A stretch of 64,000 bases of DNA, from the NCBI GenBank assembly GCA_033026295.1, contig CM065182.1, positions 868,001 through 932,000 on the forward strand. The letters run 5' to 3'. How positions within the stretch are numbered: position 1 is the first letter of the stretch; each line of letters opens with the position of its first letter. Shown here piece after piece: positions 1-12,311 of the stretch. A model generated the notes under the pieces. It saw only the letters and a program-made list of their open reading frames with translations. It made no database searches and had not been told where the DNA came from. The position numbers and the translations under genes were made by a program. The stretch is from Channa striata (taxonomy: Eukaryota > Chordata > Actinopteri > Anabantiformes > Channidae).

Positions 1-2004
1 AATCCGCAAACATGCATAGTTCAACGGTGAATAGACGGAGCCCAAAAGGCCCAGGCAGATGTCACCACGTTAGGAAATATAATGACTGGATTTTAATGCA
101 GTGTCATAAATCAGTATTATAGCTGCCGATTAGTCGTTTGGTCGAACAACTCAGATAATTTTCCCTACTCTAATAATCGACTCGTTATTTCTGTCACTTT
201 TAGACACAAATGCCCCAAATTAGTCGGTTTCGGCCCGTTAAATGAGACTTGATGCAAATAACGTTCGGGTTTTGGATTGTGGGTCGATTAAAATCATTAA
301 TCTGAACCACATCCCACCGGACTGTGAAAATTCGAACATGTTTTTTAGATGTTGTGTGTGGGTCAGATTATCAGACATTGAGAACCTGGTTGAAAAAGTC
401 ACTGATTTACAGTGTTTACAGTTATTGTCTTATTAAAAACATTTCTCCACCGTCACCGTTTTAAAAAGAAACACGTTTCACCGGGACGGTTAAATGGAAG
501 AAGTCGCGAGTCAGAAAATCCGCTTCGGGAACGAGTCATGTGATTTTTATTTTTGCCCTCATGTGATTCAGTTTCAGAGCAGGAAGTCGGTGTGTTTCCA
601 CCGGCCCAGTGTGTCCAGTCAGGAGCAAGTGACCGCAGAGGTTTTAATAGTAACCACACTCCGACCGATGACTCCATTATTGCTCAGCGTATTCATTGTG
701 ATAAGTTTATGTATCATAGAATGTCAGACATTCTGTCCAATGTGACATCTTGGAAGGTAATTTCCCCGTCGTGGGATCAATAAAAATTAACACGTTACAC
801 AGCTGCCAGATGTACAAAGCAACAAGAAAGTGCAAGTAATGTGCAAAAAATTAAAATCAAATCAATTTACAATTATACAATGTATAACTACTACAGAATA
901 TGTACAATATTTGAAGGTCATGTAGGTTAGACTGTGGAGTTATAGAGTCTAACCGCGGTGGGAATGAAAGACCTCAAATACTTTAATAATCCCAGTAGGA
1001 GGTCCGAGTGTTAAATGGTCTTAGGAACTGTAACTCCATCCTTTTAATAAAGTGTTTTAAAAACAAGTATATAACCATCGAACCTGCAGCAAACAAGTAA
1101 ACATCGTAAATTACTGACAGGTTTTACATTTAGCGTTTGATCGCTTCATTATTTATTTTCTCCAACTAGTAGCTGATTTAAAAATGCCAGAAAATGTTCG
1201 AGAGAAGTGCCTGAAGCTGGAGGACCGATCACAAACGTTTGTTCTAATTTATTTGTTGGATTGACGCCTCCATTAGGACTCAAGTGAAAATGCTAATATC
1301 CTGCTAGTAGAAGTAAAAATTCTCTAGTCATGTGCGGTCTAGTGCAAACTTGTTCCACATGTGCCTCACGAATAAAGTTTCTGCTAAAATCTGAAATATT
1401 CAGGCAACGAATGACAGATTCCGTGTTGCAGATTGATGGACGTGTTATTGTAGTGTAAACATCAGTGATGCAGCAGCAGGTGAAAGTGGAGCTGATTCTA
1501 AGCCCTTATGTACTGCTCACTGCCACATTAATACAGCAGCGTTTGTTAATTCAAAGTTGTAGTTCCTTTACTTTTCAAATATACTTGAAATCTTTTAAAA
1601 TCCTCTTTCATGTCTGAGCTTCTTTTTTTGACCATCACCACCAGATGGTGCTGCAATGAAACTGTTCAACAACTTGATGCAGAATGATAAGTGTTAAGGA
1701 TGAATCAATGGTTTTAATGGGATCTGAATTTGTATATAAAGTGTGTTTTTCTCAGTCCTGCTTAGGCCTTGATGAAGGTTTAAATCTAAACATTGGTCTT
1801 TGATTCTGAAAGCAGGAAAACCTCCAACCTATGATTCAGTTTACAGGGACATTGTGACAGTATCAGGAGTTTGACATGATGATGATCATATTAGTGATTA
1901 AGATGTAAGAAAAGCCGATGATTCATTTTAAAGACAGATATTTGTTAGTACTCACAGACTGCACCGCTTTGGCCTCACGTTGACCCCGTGTTGTCGGGTT
2001 TCAG
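1..2004. other. Left flank of RNASEK; no gene recognised
   Basis: I found no convincing exon here. The first RNASEK coding exon, which should encode the N-terminal membrane segment, was not found and probably lies left of the window. From about 1301 onward the sequence is RNASEK intron 1. It recurs almost unchanged at 12735 and beyond as part of a segmental duplication. Short open frames at 242-436 and 453-783 show no family resemblance and no splice context. Confidence 0.5.
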
Positions 2005-2533
2005 GCGCTGCTGGGAATCTTCTTCAGCGCGAAGTCGGCCGTGCTGATCGAGGACGTCCCGTACACTGAGGAAGACATTATGAACGAGTGAGTCATCATA
2101 ACCCAACAGATGTACTGTACCTGCGTGTTGTGGTGTTTTCATTGTTTGCTTCATCTACATAAGCTCAACAATATCACAGAGACACGATGAGGTTCCTGGT
2201 CAGGACGTCCAAACTGAAAGTCTGAATTGTGGAAATTCAAAAACAACTATATTTGCAAATAAAAAGTTTGAATTGTTGGATAAAGATGTTAATGTGAATA
2301 CGAGAATAAAAGTCTGAATATGAGCTCCTGACTGTTGAGAGCTCCTCCTGCTGCTCCACTGTGACCCGTCTGCTCTTCTGTGCCGCAGTAAAAATCCTCC
2401 TCAGAACATCTACAGCCTCTACAACCAGGTTGGCATCAACTGCTTCATCGCCGCCGCTGTCTACGTGGTGGTGGGCGCCATCTCGCTCTGCCAGGTCCGA
2501 CTCAACAAACGTCAGGAGTACATGGTCACATAA
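2005..2533 (+). CDS. rnasek: Ribonuclease kappa (RNASEK), last two coding exons
   Basis: Two exons are visible: 2005-2087 and 2389-2533, the stop being TAA at 2531-2533. They join in frame (GA|T) and encode the second half of RNASEK. That half contains AVLIEDVPYTEED, then PPQNIYSLYNQV, a second hydrophobic membrane segment, and the tail QVRLNKRQEYMVT. RNASEK is a small two-pass membrane protein of about 98 aa. It is associated with the V-ATPase and endocytosis and was first described as an endoribonuclease. Splice sites are canonical: a cag acceptor before 2005, GTGAGT after 2087 and gccgcag before 2389. The exon encoding the first membrane segment is not seen. The last exon and 3' sequence are duplicated essentially without change at 13.77-14.02 kb. 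Confidence 0.9.
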
Positions 2534-2668
2534 AGAGCTGCGGCCACGACCTCTGACCCCTGAGACCAGAGGTTGTTTCCTGTCCATAATGTCCCCGTCA
2601 CAGCTTCACCCGACCGGGGGGAGCGTCAGCTGGATTATTTATTTTCTCTTTGTCTGTTGTGATGTTTG

Positions 2669-2669
2669 C

Positions 2670-2700
<31 letters not shown>
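2669..2700 (+). repeat. (GTT)n microsatellite
   Basis: About ten perfect GTT units sit in the RNASEK 3' flank. The segmental duplication that reappears at 12.7-14.0 kb loses homology at about 2639, just before this tract. Confidence 0.9.
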
Positions 2701-3179
2701 GGATGAAATGTAAAATCATTCCTGAGATTTATGGAAACGACCAAATGTAACCAGCCAGATGGAGTAATTTTTTTTTTTTTTTATTAAATCGGATCAAATA
2801 AATTCATTACAAATGAAATTGGCAATGGAAAAATGCAGCCGTGAGCTGCTTATTACCGTTTGCTGGCGGAGACGTCTTGACTTTTCTGAATTTATGACTC
2901 GACAGTGACAGTGAATCACCTTTCAGATCCTCCTCCGGGTTTGTGGCGAGTGTGAACAGTGAACGTGCTGTTTGTCAAACTGTAAAAACGTTAATGGGGC
3001 AAAACTAGTACGATGGATATTCTTGGCAATAAAGTTTGTCTGTAAAAAGATTCAAAGGGGTTTGAGGTTCTTTGTAAGGTTCTAAAAGAACGTAAGTGAA
3101 CATCCACCACATCTGATCGGTTTGTACGTGAACTGACAAACTGAGACAGAATACAGGAAGTATCTGTAGCCATGGCTAC

Positions 3180-3560
3180 ACTTCCGTCTTACTTGCGGCT
3201 ACTGAACTTCCGTGATCCCGCCAACATCCTCAATCTGATCTCCGCTGTGCGCAAACGTTCAGTCACGTGACGCTGTGACGTGTGGCCCGCTGACGCCACG
3301 GGGACTTATGGGTAATGAAGTACCGGCGAACCGCGTCGCTTTAATGGCTGTAAAACGCACGACACGTGGAAGAGCTGAGAAAAACGTTATACAGAGATTT
3401 TCACAGGAACTAGTAAATGGCTAACGTCCACATTTACGTGAAATTGCCCTTATTTCAAGATAAAGTGCCCTTCGTTACCTTGTTGTATGAAAGAGGAAAA
3501 CGCTGACTACTTCCGGAAGTAACATAAATAATTGTCACTGTCAGCTAGCTAGCATAACAT
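3180..3560. promoter_or_regulatory. Possible GC-rich promoter without an assigned gene
   Basis: The stretch is richer in CpG than its surroundings. It contains several ETS-type ACTTCCG/CTTCCGGAAG motifs and, near 3263, CACGTGACGCTGTGACGTG, an E-box next to CRE-like half-sites. These are typical of housekeeping promoters. No open exon with homology follows on either strand, so the target is unknown. It could drive an untranslated exon of PH1 or a non-coding RNA. Confidence 0.25.
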
Positions 3561-5708
3561 TTATATAATGGTAAGACAAAATAGGCAATGTAGCGCTACG
3601 TGACTGAAATGTGAAAAATCAAAGAGAGAAAAATAGCAACAAAAGGTGACAAAAAACATTGAGCAGGTTGGTTGGGTTAGTAGATATACAGTAAACATCA
3701 CGGTTTATGTATCTCAGCCTAAAGAGGTACGAATCGGACTAGAAAAAAAAACAACAAGCTACAACAAGAAGGGACAGAGACCAGCTTCAACTAGGAATGA
3801 ATAAAAAAGGGATGCAAAGTAAAAGAAAGGCAAACATATGCAAAGCTACCACAAACAACTAAAACAATACAAAAACAGAAAAACGGAGTAAAAGGAAACA
3901 CAAGTTAGCACAGAGAGACATGACATGGACGACCAAAACAAGTCGACAATAGCAGCGTTTTTGGTGCCGCTGGTGTACAGTACTTTGTCTATTGTACTAA
4001 CATTAAAGAAATGGTCACGTATGAGGACTTACTTTTTTCAATACTTACTGTTCAAAGGAAATAATGCATTACATTAAACACTGGATATCATGAGTCACAT
4101 CTACACTTGCAAAATATACGCTTTCGGTAATTTCAGCGATTTAAACGACTTTAAACGAAACAAGTCTCCAAAAGCAGTTAATCACCAAAACAACAGAATT
4201 ACTCAAATGACTTTCAGTCATCAATGCTAAGAAGACCTGAATTTGATGTGTATACTGCTTTTATTGTGAAAGGTTTTGTTTCCCTGTCAGACACGAACAT
4301 CCGTGTTACCATTTTTGAGGACAGTGCAGTTTGTCAGTCCGTTATTTTAGAGGGCGTGTTACCTCTGTCAGATAAGTCCTCTGTTAACTTTGGTTAATGC
4401 AGTTTGTAGTTCTACCATTGGTTGATGCCATTTACCTTGATACTGAACTCTGGAATACTGGAAGGGCTTGTGGTGTTGGGCGTTAGTCCACAGTTCCCAG
4501 TAGACATAGTGTCTCTCACATATTTCTCTGTTGGGGTTTGTTGGAGCCTTCGCTGTGTGGCTATTGCTTACTGAAGTTATCCTTTCAAAGACGCCCCAAG
4601 CCTGGAACGCATCAGAAGGTTTTTAGGCTTTACTGTAAAGTAGGCAGGTACCAGGGGGTTGCATTCTTTTAATTAAGCACTCAGGAGCTTACTCTCAATA
4701 TTCTGTTGAGAGATTTGTTTGCATTAAATTTGGTGTCCTGTGGTGGGCTGGATTGGGGGGCAGTGTCACAAGCTGACTGGTCCATCTTACACTTCCTGAA
4801 ATATTTAAAAGTCGGTAGCGTGGCAGCAGTTTATTAACGACATTTTACAACCCCCCAAAAATGACCAGAAGCTGAATGCTACAAGCTTCATCCAGTTTTG
4901 CACAGATGGTAAATCTGATAGGAATTATTTGTTAGGTGAACTTGCCCAGGTGGAAATTGTGGATTTTCACACCTCCAAAGTTTGAGGTCATTTTCTTTGG
5001 TACTGGTTGTGATACAGGCCCACAATGGGAGACCCTCACACCTGGACTGGTGCAACACATTTAATGTAAAGGACTCCTGTACAAATACAACAGCCTAAAT
5101 GCTGTGGACTAGCAGCAATGTTCATATGATCTGACATTCGCTTGCTGCACAACTACAGACAGTACGAATGTACAGTTCACCCAGGCTCGGTGACATTTTA
5201 CATGTGAGTAAATAACAATGTTACAAACTGTAAAATATGTTCAAATACATATGCATACAATTTTGCATCATTCACCTTCAGTAACTTCTGTAGGTACAGG
5301 TTGAATTCTTTATAGGGCCTTTCTTGAACTGCATACACTGCATGAAATAAACTGCCCTGTTATACAGGTAAAACTGTGAATATAGTTTCCTGGTAAATCT
5401 ACTTCCTTACCAGCAAACAAGTTTTTTCACTGCCAGCTTTTTCAGGCACATCTGTATTGTGATTCTCCACTGTCCCTCTCAATTTATCAGCACAAAACTG
5501 TGTCCAAAACCGGATATTATTATGCATTGATCCCCTTTCAAAGTCCTGAATAAGTCTCAGGATTGAGGTCTTGCTGCCAAGATCAGAAATAGCTGTTTTG
5601 TAAGACGTCAGGAGAAATGAAATATCTGTCCTCCTTAAATCTTTAAGATGCTTGAATGGAATGAGAATTTAGATTTTACTTTCTGTTTGATGTTTGTTCA
5701 GCCCATTT

Positions 5709-5722
5709 GGTTTCACTTTCAC
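5709..5722 (-). promoter_or_regulatory. ISRE-like element (inverted)
   Basis: GGTTTCACTTTCAC reads GTGAAAGTGAAACC on the other strand, matching the interferon-stimulated response element core GAAANNGAAA. It lies about 1.7 kb upstream of the PH1 PYD exon. With no identified first exon for PH1, its target is uncertain. Confidence 0.35.
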
Positions 5723-6368
5723 CGTCTGTAAATGTTTAATGACGTGAAAAGTAACTGCTCTGTTGAGAGGAATGAACCACTGTTCCCTAGGAGGGTCGGC
5801 TGTGCCTCAAAGCCTAGATGTTATGAGGGATTATATTAAAAATAAAACCTAATAAAACATGAAGACATTTGTGCAGCTATTTTAATAAATTGGAATGACA
5901 AGCAGAGTGGTGAACAAGGTTTCTATATGCGACCTGTGGCACACCACCTGCATACACCCACCCACAAAAAATTCAAACTTTTCCCGCCACTTATTTTGAA
6001 ATGGTCAAAGAGAACGGTTTTGCTGTAAACAACGAAGGAGGAAAAAAATAGAGTAAGTAGCAATGAATTTACTGCTTTATTGTTTTAAAATAAACTTTCA
6101 GTGGGAAACGTACTTTATTTCTATTAATTACAAAACAAACAAAAAGCTAATAGTAATAAACTAATGCTTATACAAGTGTAAAAACCCAGTGTAACAAGTC
6201 TCAGACAGACCAGTATTAACAGTTTAGACAGGCTGGGAACTTGAAAGTGATGCTGCATGTTCACGTCACATCAATTTAGATATTATTAGAGATATCTGGT
6301 GTTTTTATTCTGATGGGTGGTGTTAGATAATGTGTGTGATACAGTGGCTCCTAGGTAGAAAGCGCAAA

Positions 6369-6860
6369 TGCAACATAAGATAAACCTTTATTTGTCCCAC
6401 AGTGGGGAAATGTCCATGTTACAGCAGCAGAGAATGTGCAGAGTATGGCAAAAATATCAGTATATAACATTTTCTACACACACACACACACACAATCATT
6501 CAGTAATTGCGTTGCAGGGTTCAGAAAACAGTTTCAGTGGAAGCAGCTGTGACTGTAAAGTCTGACAGCAGCAGGAGAAAAGACCTTCGATGTCGCTCCT
6601 TCACACATTCAGGGTGTGAAGGAGCTGTTCAGACCTGACGCTGTGTCGTACCTGGGTGGGAGTCGTTCTCCAGCGGATGATAGTGTCCAGGGGCGTCCAC
6701 AAAACCGAGCCGGCCTTCCTGACCAGCTTCTCCAGTCTCCACAGAAGACAGCTGAGGCCACCACAGAGTCATGAAGGTCTTCAGAAGTTCCCTGCACTCC
6801 AAAGGATCTTAGTCTCCTCAGCAGAAAAAGCCTGCTCTCTCCTTAAAACGGCAAACAAAA
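6369..6860 (-). mobile_element. Degraded non-LTR retrotransposon fragment (Rex1-like guess)
   Basis: The sequence starts with a retroposon-style tail (TTTATTTGTCCCACAGTGGG) and continues through GAGCCGGCCTTCCTGACCAGC and CTCCTCAGCAGAAAAAGCC, phrases typical of reverse-oriented teleost LINE 3' parts. Open frames are short and broken, and a CA microsatellite interrupts it near 6477-6495. The family label is a guess; element-derived origin is more certain. Confidence 0.45.
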
Positions 6861-7414
6861 CGGAAACAGACAGACAAAAGTAAAAATGGGATTTCTTAAA
6901 CAGGAAGTGCTCTGTGTCACTATAGTGTGCAGCACAGTGGACAATGACCAGCCATCTAACGTCAACGACAGAGTTTCACATAGGCATTATTTGAAAAAAA
7001 TCGCCTAGATGTTCTAAATCTAAATGGTTATTTTCTCATTTGAAAACTATCAAAACTATAAAACTATATAAAGTGACTTAATATTGGTTCTAGGGTAACC
7101 TTTATTTCAGCTTTGAGCCTAGCTTAGAGTTCCTGCCTCCACAAGTCATCAGTGCCCTGAGACACAGCGCACTTCCCTTTTAGGACATTTCTTTTGCTAC
7201 ATTTCTGTGCCATAGTGTGTTTCCTTTTCGATTGCACTTTTCTATCTGTGCATGTTTTTGCCCCAAGAGCCACTGTAGTGTGACACTGTGGACATCCTGT
7301 TTGGACGTGTTCAGACAGTAACGTGGTTTCGTTGGGTTTAGTCGACTGCAGCACTTTGGATGAGCGTCACACATTCATCTTAGCTTGTTACCTGTACTTC
7401 TGTGTGTGTGTCAG

Positions 7415-10400
7415 AGATGGCAGGGATCGTGGAGCAAGACTGGAAATCAGCTCTGACCTCCATCATCGAGGAGCTGGATGAGCCCCAGTACAATAAGATG
7501 CGAGAAAGGTTGGTAAAAATCCCAAGAAGCCAGAGGACTGAAGCCACCAAAGAAAAGATGCCCCAGTTAATCATTGAGCATTATGGGGTGCTGGAGTCCA
7601 TCAGTGTCATCAGTGACACGATGGAGAAAATTCCGAGGAGGGACCCGACAATGCAGGAACTGTTACAACCCTTTGTCCAACAACTCCAACAGCTGAACAG
7701 CAATCACGAAAAAGGGAACAAAGGTGACTAGGTGATTTATTGATTATTATAATTGATTTATTTAACATTATTATTTAAAACAAAGCCATTTCATGTTCAG
7801 CATAATGTGCTAAATTTCAAATAACATACTTATTTAAGTTGGGCCAACTCATTGCCTTAAAGAATTAAGCATAACTTTAATATTCCAAATTTCTACTTTG
7901 TAACTGCCTCATTTGATGTTACTGTACGTGATTGATTTAAGTTGGCGTCACAAACAATGAGTAAAGAGTTTTTCAGGTACCTCTAGTTAACTGAGTAAAG
8001 TGAACAGAAAAGAACTAAGTTAGGATTACTATTGGACTTTGCAGGATGCAAGCACAAGGGTTTTATGGTGGATGAGGAATTCTCTGAAACAATACGTGGC
8101 AGGAAAGAAAAGAACTTTGTATAATAAGTGTATTACATATATAAAAAATGTTACTGCTTCTACAAACACAAATGTGTGAAGCAAAGTGCAGTCACAAAAA
8201 AAAACCATGACTTAAAGCGTCTTTTTGCGGTTTGCTGCTGTAATGCTGTGTGCACCTCTTGGTCTAAGCATTTTAAATAATTTTGGAGATGCTCATTCAT
8301 CACACATGCCAAATAATGCGCATCACCAGGCATTTGCTGTACTGTTGTACAACAAACAGACTGTGTATTTGTTTCCATGTGCATTTACAGGGAGGAAAAG
8401 GAAACGTGGAAGTGACCCTGAAAAGGAGAAAAGAAGGCAGGCAGCAGGTAATGTGAACGGAGCACGCCTTCAATGAATGTAACAAACAACATGTGTTAAG
8501 TTATTAGTTTTGAGGAAACTAATGTTGCTATTCTTAATGACAACAGACTTACTGAACACAGAAATGTACGTAAGTCAATAATACACATATGTGCAGGTTC
8601 CATTTAAACTAGAATTCTTATTTTTGATCATGAAAAGCTGTGAGCCAAGTACATTTCTCACTGTAGACTTCGCCAGCTGATCTTCGCAAAACTGAACATG
8701 CCGCTGCTTCTGCCTCTGAAAACAATATAGAGCGAGACTGAACGGAGGAACATTGCACTGAACAAAGATTCGTTTTCAAGTGAAGACAAAGCACCACTGC
8801 CGTGACGCGTGTATCTAAACATAATTCAGACCGGTGCTGTAGTCTGGGAGCGTGTGGCTCCTTCTACTTTGACTTAGTCCAGTTTGTCAGCACCAGTGTC
8901 ATTAAACTGGCCAAATGCCACATGAAAGAATGTAAAACGATCAACTCCACTTGCGACGCAATGCTGGTTAAGGAGGTCACAAACGTGAAATCAGTCTGTG
9001 TGAACACATGATTCTTCATTTTCAGGCAAAAAAAGGAAACGTGGAAGTGATTCAGCAAAAGGGGGAAAAAGGTGCACAGCAGGTGGGTTAATAGAGACAG
9101 TACAAAGGTGTCTATTTGGTTAATGCCTCATCTGTAGAATCCTCTAAACAATCATCTAAACCGTTTTTTATTAACTGGCATATTTTATAGATATTACAAT
9201 TCTGTTCCTCCTAAAAATATATAGATACACTGCAAAAAAAAACATTTTTTGTCACTGTAATCTTAACTCAGTTAGTTGACTATGATTGACTGCATCACAA
9301 TGACCGCTTCCAAATATCTGAACAGACTGCTTTCGTTCAAATGTACATTTACAGGGAAGAAACGAAATACTGGAAGTGACGCAGTAAAAGGGACAAAAAG
9401 GCGTGCAGCAGCAGGTAGGTCACAGGCTTGGAGCGGAGAATGCTTTTCTCTATGTAACAGAAAATTACAATACCTCAGCGTCATCTGGGCAGCTAAATTT
9501 GATTGGTAATAAAGTAATACTCAGCGAGTGGTGGAAAAGTATGAAGAAAATTCTAAAATGATTTTAGCTGTCTTTAAGAACATGGGATAAAAGTGTGCCA
9601 TACTCTGCTGTCAAAAACGGAGAGTGAACAAATAAAAAGTATGTATGTCAGTGGACACAGTTGAGCCTCGGGTGAACATCAGTTTGCTTTGCCATGTTTG
9701 CTGACATGAAGTTATATGGTAAATGCATTCTGCAGAAACACTGAAGCTTGACTTTGTCTCTAAAGGTCCAAAGAAAAGCTGCCCCACGGACAAGGTAGGA
9801 TGTCTGAATTAGATTTCTTAGGTAAATGAAGAGTTATTCACCTCAGTATTCAGAAAGTTGGACACTTTATAATAGTGGATATTTAATGGGTGACTTTACA
9901 AATGTTTAAATTGGTTGCTATAGTTACACTCTGAGAAGTACATATGTATAGATCCCAGTCGACCCAGAAAACCTCCATAGCATAAACAAACAGATGACAT
10001 CATCCTAACTGCGAACCACTTAAGGTTTCCCTTAATTGTAAAGGGATAAAGACCTCCACAAAAATGTGTAGTGATAACGCGCAGGTCAGAACAAGAGAGG
10101 GCGACTGGTCAGAACTGTCAACAGAATGATGAATGCAACCAAAAATTACATTATCTCTCTTAAATGAGAACAAAGTAGTGTGTAAAAAGCGAAGCACTCT
10201 CAAATGTTTGATGTGTTAACTGTTTCATAGTAAAATATGTCTCATTTATCAAAACACTGCCAATGAAATATTTAAATAGCCAATAACCTTTACACAGATA
10301 GTTGTAATAACGTGTTCCTTGCTTTACTGGAAACTGACCACGGATCAATTGCTGTTTTCCAGAGAAGAAACACTCATTCATGGGTAAGTGCTTTTACTTA

Positions 10401-11967
10401 TTTATTCTTAGGTTCTACTTTGGATTTGGTCTGCAGATTACTTGAATTTGTCAAAGATATAGTCCATGATTCAGAAAAAAGAATACGATTTTCACTTTGT
10501 TCACTTCCTTTAGTAAATCATACCTTGTATGATTGTGTACATGACAAATAGAATTTAAATTTGAATATAAAAGGATACCAAACTCTAACCCAGTTATTTC
10601 TTTGTATTTGCAATATGTTGCTTCACTTTCCTTTGTACGCAGAAAAAAACCATCTTGGATCTTCAGTCCAGCTCTGAACTTCTTGAGACAGATGCAGTTG
10701 TTGGGAACGTTGTTCAGAAATTTGGGCTGCAGACATACCAAACCCAACACAATGTAAAAAAGACACACTTTTATCTGGTAATTGCTGATGAGACCGCCTG
10801 CATTAAAATGACTGTGTATGGAAAAAATTACTATAAAGAAATCATGGAAGGGAGATACTACTTGTTCCGGAAGATGATGAAAGATGGAAACGGTGTAACA
10901 ATTAACACACTGAGCAAAGTGTCAGAGACGAGCGCTGTTGACGTCCCTGAAAAGATCCTGATACAAGCTCAGAACCTCGTTTGTCCAGAGAGGCGAGTTT
11001 GCTCCATTGCAGAGGTTAAAGCATCTGACAGCAAGACAGAAGTGAGTGTTGAAGGAACCATTACAGAGGTAAGTTTCAATTGGACAACATGTGATTTATC
11101 CTAAGATATTAAAATATAGCCAGAGGAACACACATAGGTTTTTATAACAGCAATGAAAACAATGCTAAATATGAGATTGCATCAATTACTAAAGCTAATG
11201 GGACGGAATGTATCACAGACCCGTCATCACTTTGACTCTGTAGAAATTTCTGCTACTGATAAAATCTGAGCAGGGTGAAGGGGTACACCATCCTTCAAAA
11301 AAACAAGACAAATTCAAGTCATAGATTTGTCACCAATAATCAATTTCAATGTTTGTTTTTTTTTCCAAGATTTTAATTTTATTCTGTGGATTTGTTTAGA
11401 TTGATTCGGTTAAAACGATCAAGAGGTCCAAGGGGAAAAATACAAAAAGGCAAGATTTCCACCTGAAGGATGACACGGGATTCATCAGGATCTGCATGTG
11501 GGCAGGAAACACGGAACAATGCAAAGAAATATCAATTGGAGATGTAGTCAAGGTGCTCAACGTGAAAATCAATCACTACTTTAATATCATATCACTAAAC
11601 TCAACGGGATTCACTAGAATTCTCAAGGTATCTACATCCACACACTGACGTGGCCTCTATCTAAAGGTATTTTGAGCATATGTTCAAATATTAATGTCAA
11701 CCTTCCTTTACGCAGGTTCAAAGCACTGGAGTTCAGAATGTGAGAATCGAGATTATCGGAATCATAAAAGCCAATAAGTCAAACGCTCACCTGGAGGTAG
11801 ATCTCCACGACCAGCTGCACACGTTTGTTGTGTCTTCTGAACAGTTGGCAAAAGCATTTAACCTAAAACTGGATGCTGATATTAAGGAAAGACTTCTTAA
11901 TAAACTGCCTATCTCAGCAGATGTGGCAATACAAGGGGAAAAGATTAAACAAATTACAGCTGCTTAA
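7415..11967 (+). CDS. PH1: PYD + HIN-like protein (478 aa), AIM2/IFI16-type architecture
   Basis: Coding exons: 7415-7723 (ATG 7417), 8391-8447, 9026-9082, 9355-9414, 9766-9794, 10363-10383, 10643-11068, 11400-11627, 11716-11967 (stop). All junctions are GT/AG with compatible phases, giving 478 aa. Residues 1-102 form a six-helix death-fold pattern of PYD type (DWKSALTSIIEELD, QLIIEHYG, IPRRD). Residues 103-170 are a lysine/arginine-rich linker with three near-repeat exons (GRKRKRGSD, GKKRKRGSD, GKKRNTGSD) that look like nuclear localisation signals. Residues 178-319 and 320-395 match the two OB folds of a HIN-200 domain: FYLVIADETACIKMTVYG, SETSAVDVPEKI, then DDTGFIRICMW, GDVVKV, FTRILK. Residues 396-478 are an unrecognised C-terminal domain shared by all four array members. 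Inferred role: DNA sensing with PYD-mediated inflammasome signalling. The domain calls are by eye; exon structure is well supported by conservation with PH4. Confidence 0.75.
8391..9414 (+). repeat. Triplicated basic linker exon of PH1
   Basis: Three consecutive exons of 57, 57 and 60 nt (8391-8447, 9026-9082, 9355-9414) each begin and end in phase 1 and encode variants of G-[RK]-K-R-[KN]-[RT]-G-S-D followed by a second lysine/arginine cluster. They are copies of one exon. Each carries a monopartite or bipartite NLS-like signal, so exon number could tune nuclear import or linker length. PH4 has related acidic/basic exons at 27857-27961 and 28127-28192. Confidence 0.7.
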
Positions 11968-12305
11968 AAGAAGTACAATAGAAATTATTATGGACAGCAA
12001 AGCTTCTTTTGAAGTAACTAAGTGCCAATAACAGACTATGATTCAAACTGTAAATTTACCACAGTAAGATTTTTTAATGCTCAGATTTCAAATGTGAGAA
12101 AAATAAGAATAAAGAGGATTTCATTGTTTTCTCTTTCATGTCTTTTTAATGTGGGTCTTACATGCATACTACTAGTTTCAAGTGAAAATGAACTGCTTTA
12201 CAATTTTAAATATATATATTTTAAAGATACTATTTATATTATAATTTACGGATTATTGTGTTTGATCATTTCAAATGTTGAAATAATTGGGATTAAAAAC
12301 AATGA

Positions 12306-12311
12306 AATAAA
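12306..12311 (+). terminator. Candidate poly(A) signal of PH1
   Basis: AATAAA is about 340 bp after the PH1 stop. A second AATAAA follows at 12478-12483. Either could end the transcript. Confidence 0.4.

Larger units (their letters stand above)
2640..7400. other. Intergenic stretch between RNASEK and PH1
   Basis: It starts with a GTT trinucleotide microsatellite (about 2669-2700). At about 3180-3560 there is a GC-richer patch with ETS-like ACTTCCG sites and a CACGTGACG E-box/CRE-like motif, which could be a promoter but has no exon I can attach. About 3.6-6.3 kb is AT-rich with no recognisable gene. About 6.37-6.85 kb resembles a non-LTR retrotransposon tail. An inverted interferon-response-type motif is at 5709-5722. 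PH1 probably has an untranslated first exon in this stretch, but I could not place it. Confidence 0.4.

Noticed and set aside
2237..2587. 116-codon minus-strand open frame, present identically at 13622-13972
   Set aside because: It is the shadow of the RNASEK last exon on the opposite strand, duplicated with it. It shows no independent coding sign.
10643..11627. Reading the OB exons as a replication protein A paralogue
   Set aside because: A single OB exon could be RPA-like, but the pair, the linker block between them and the PYD in front fit HIN better. It stays the main alternative to test.
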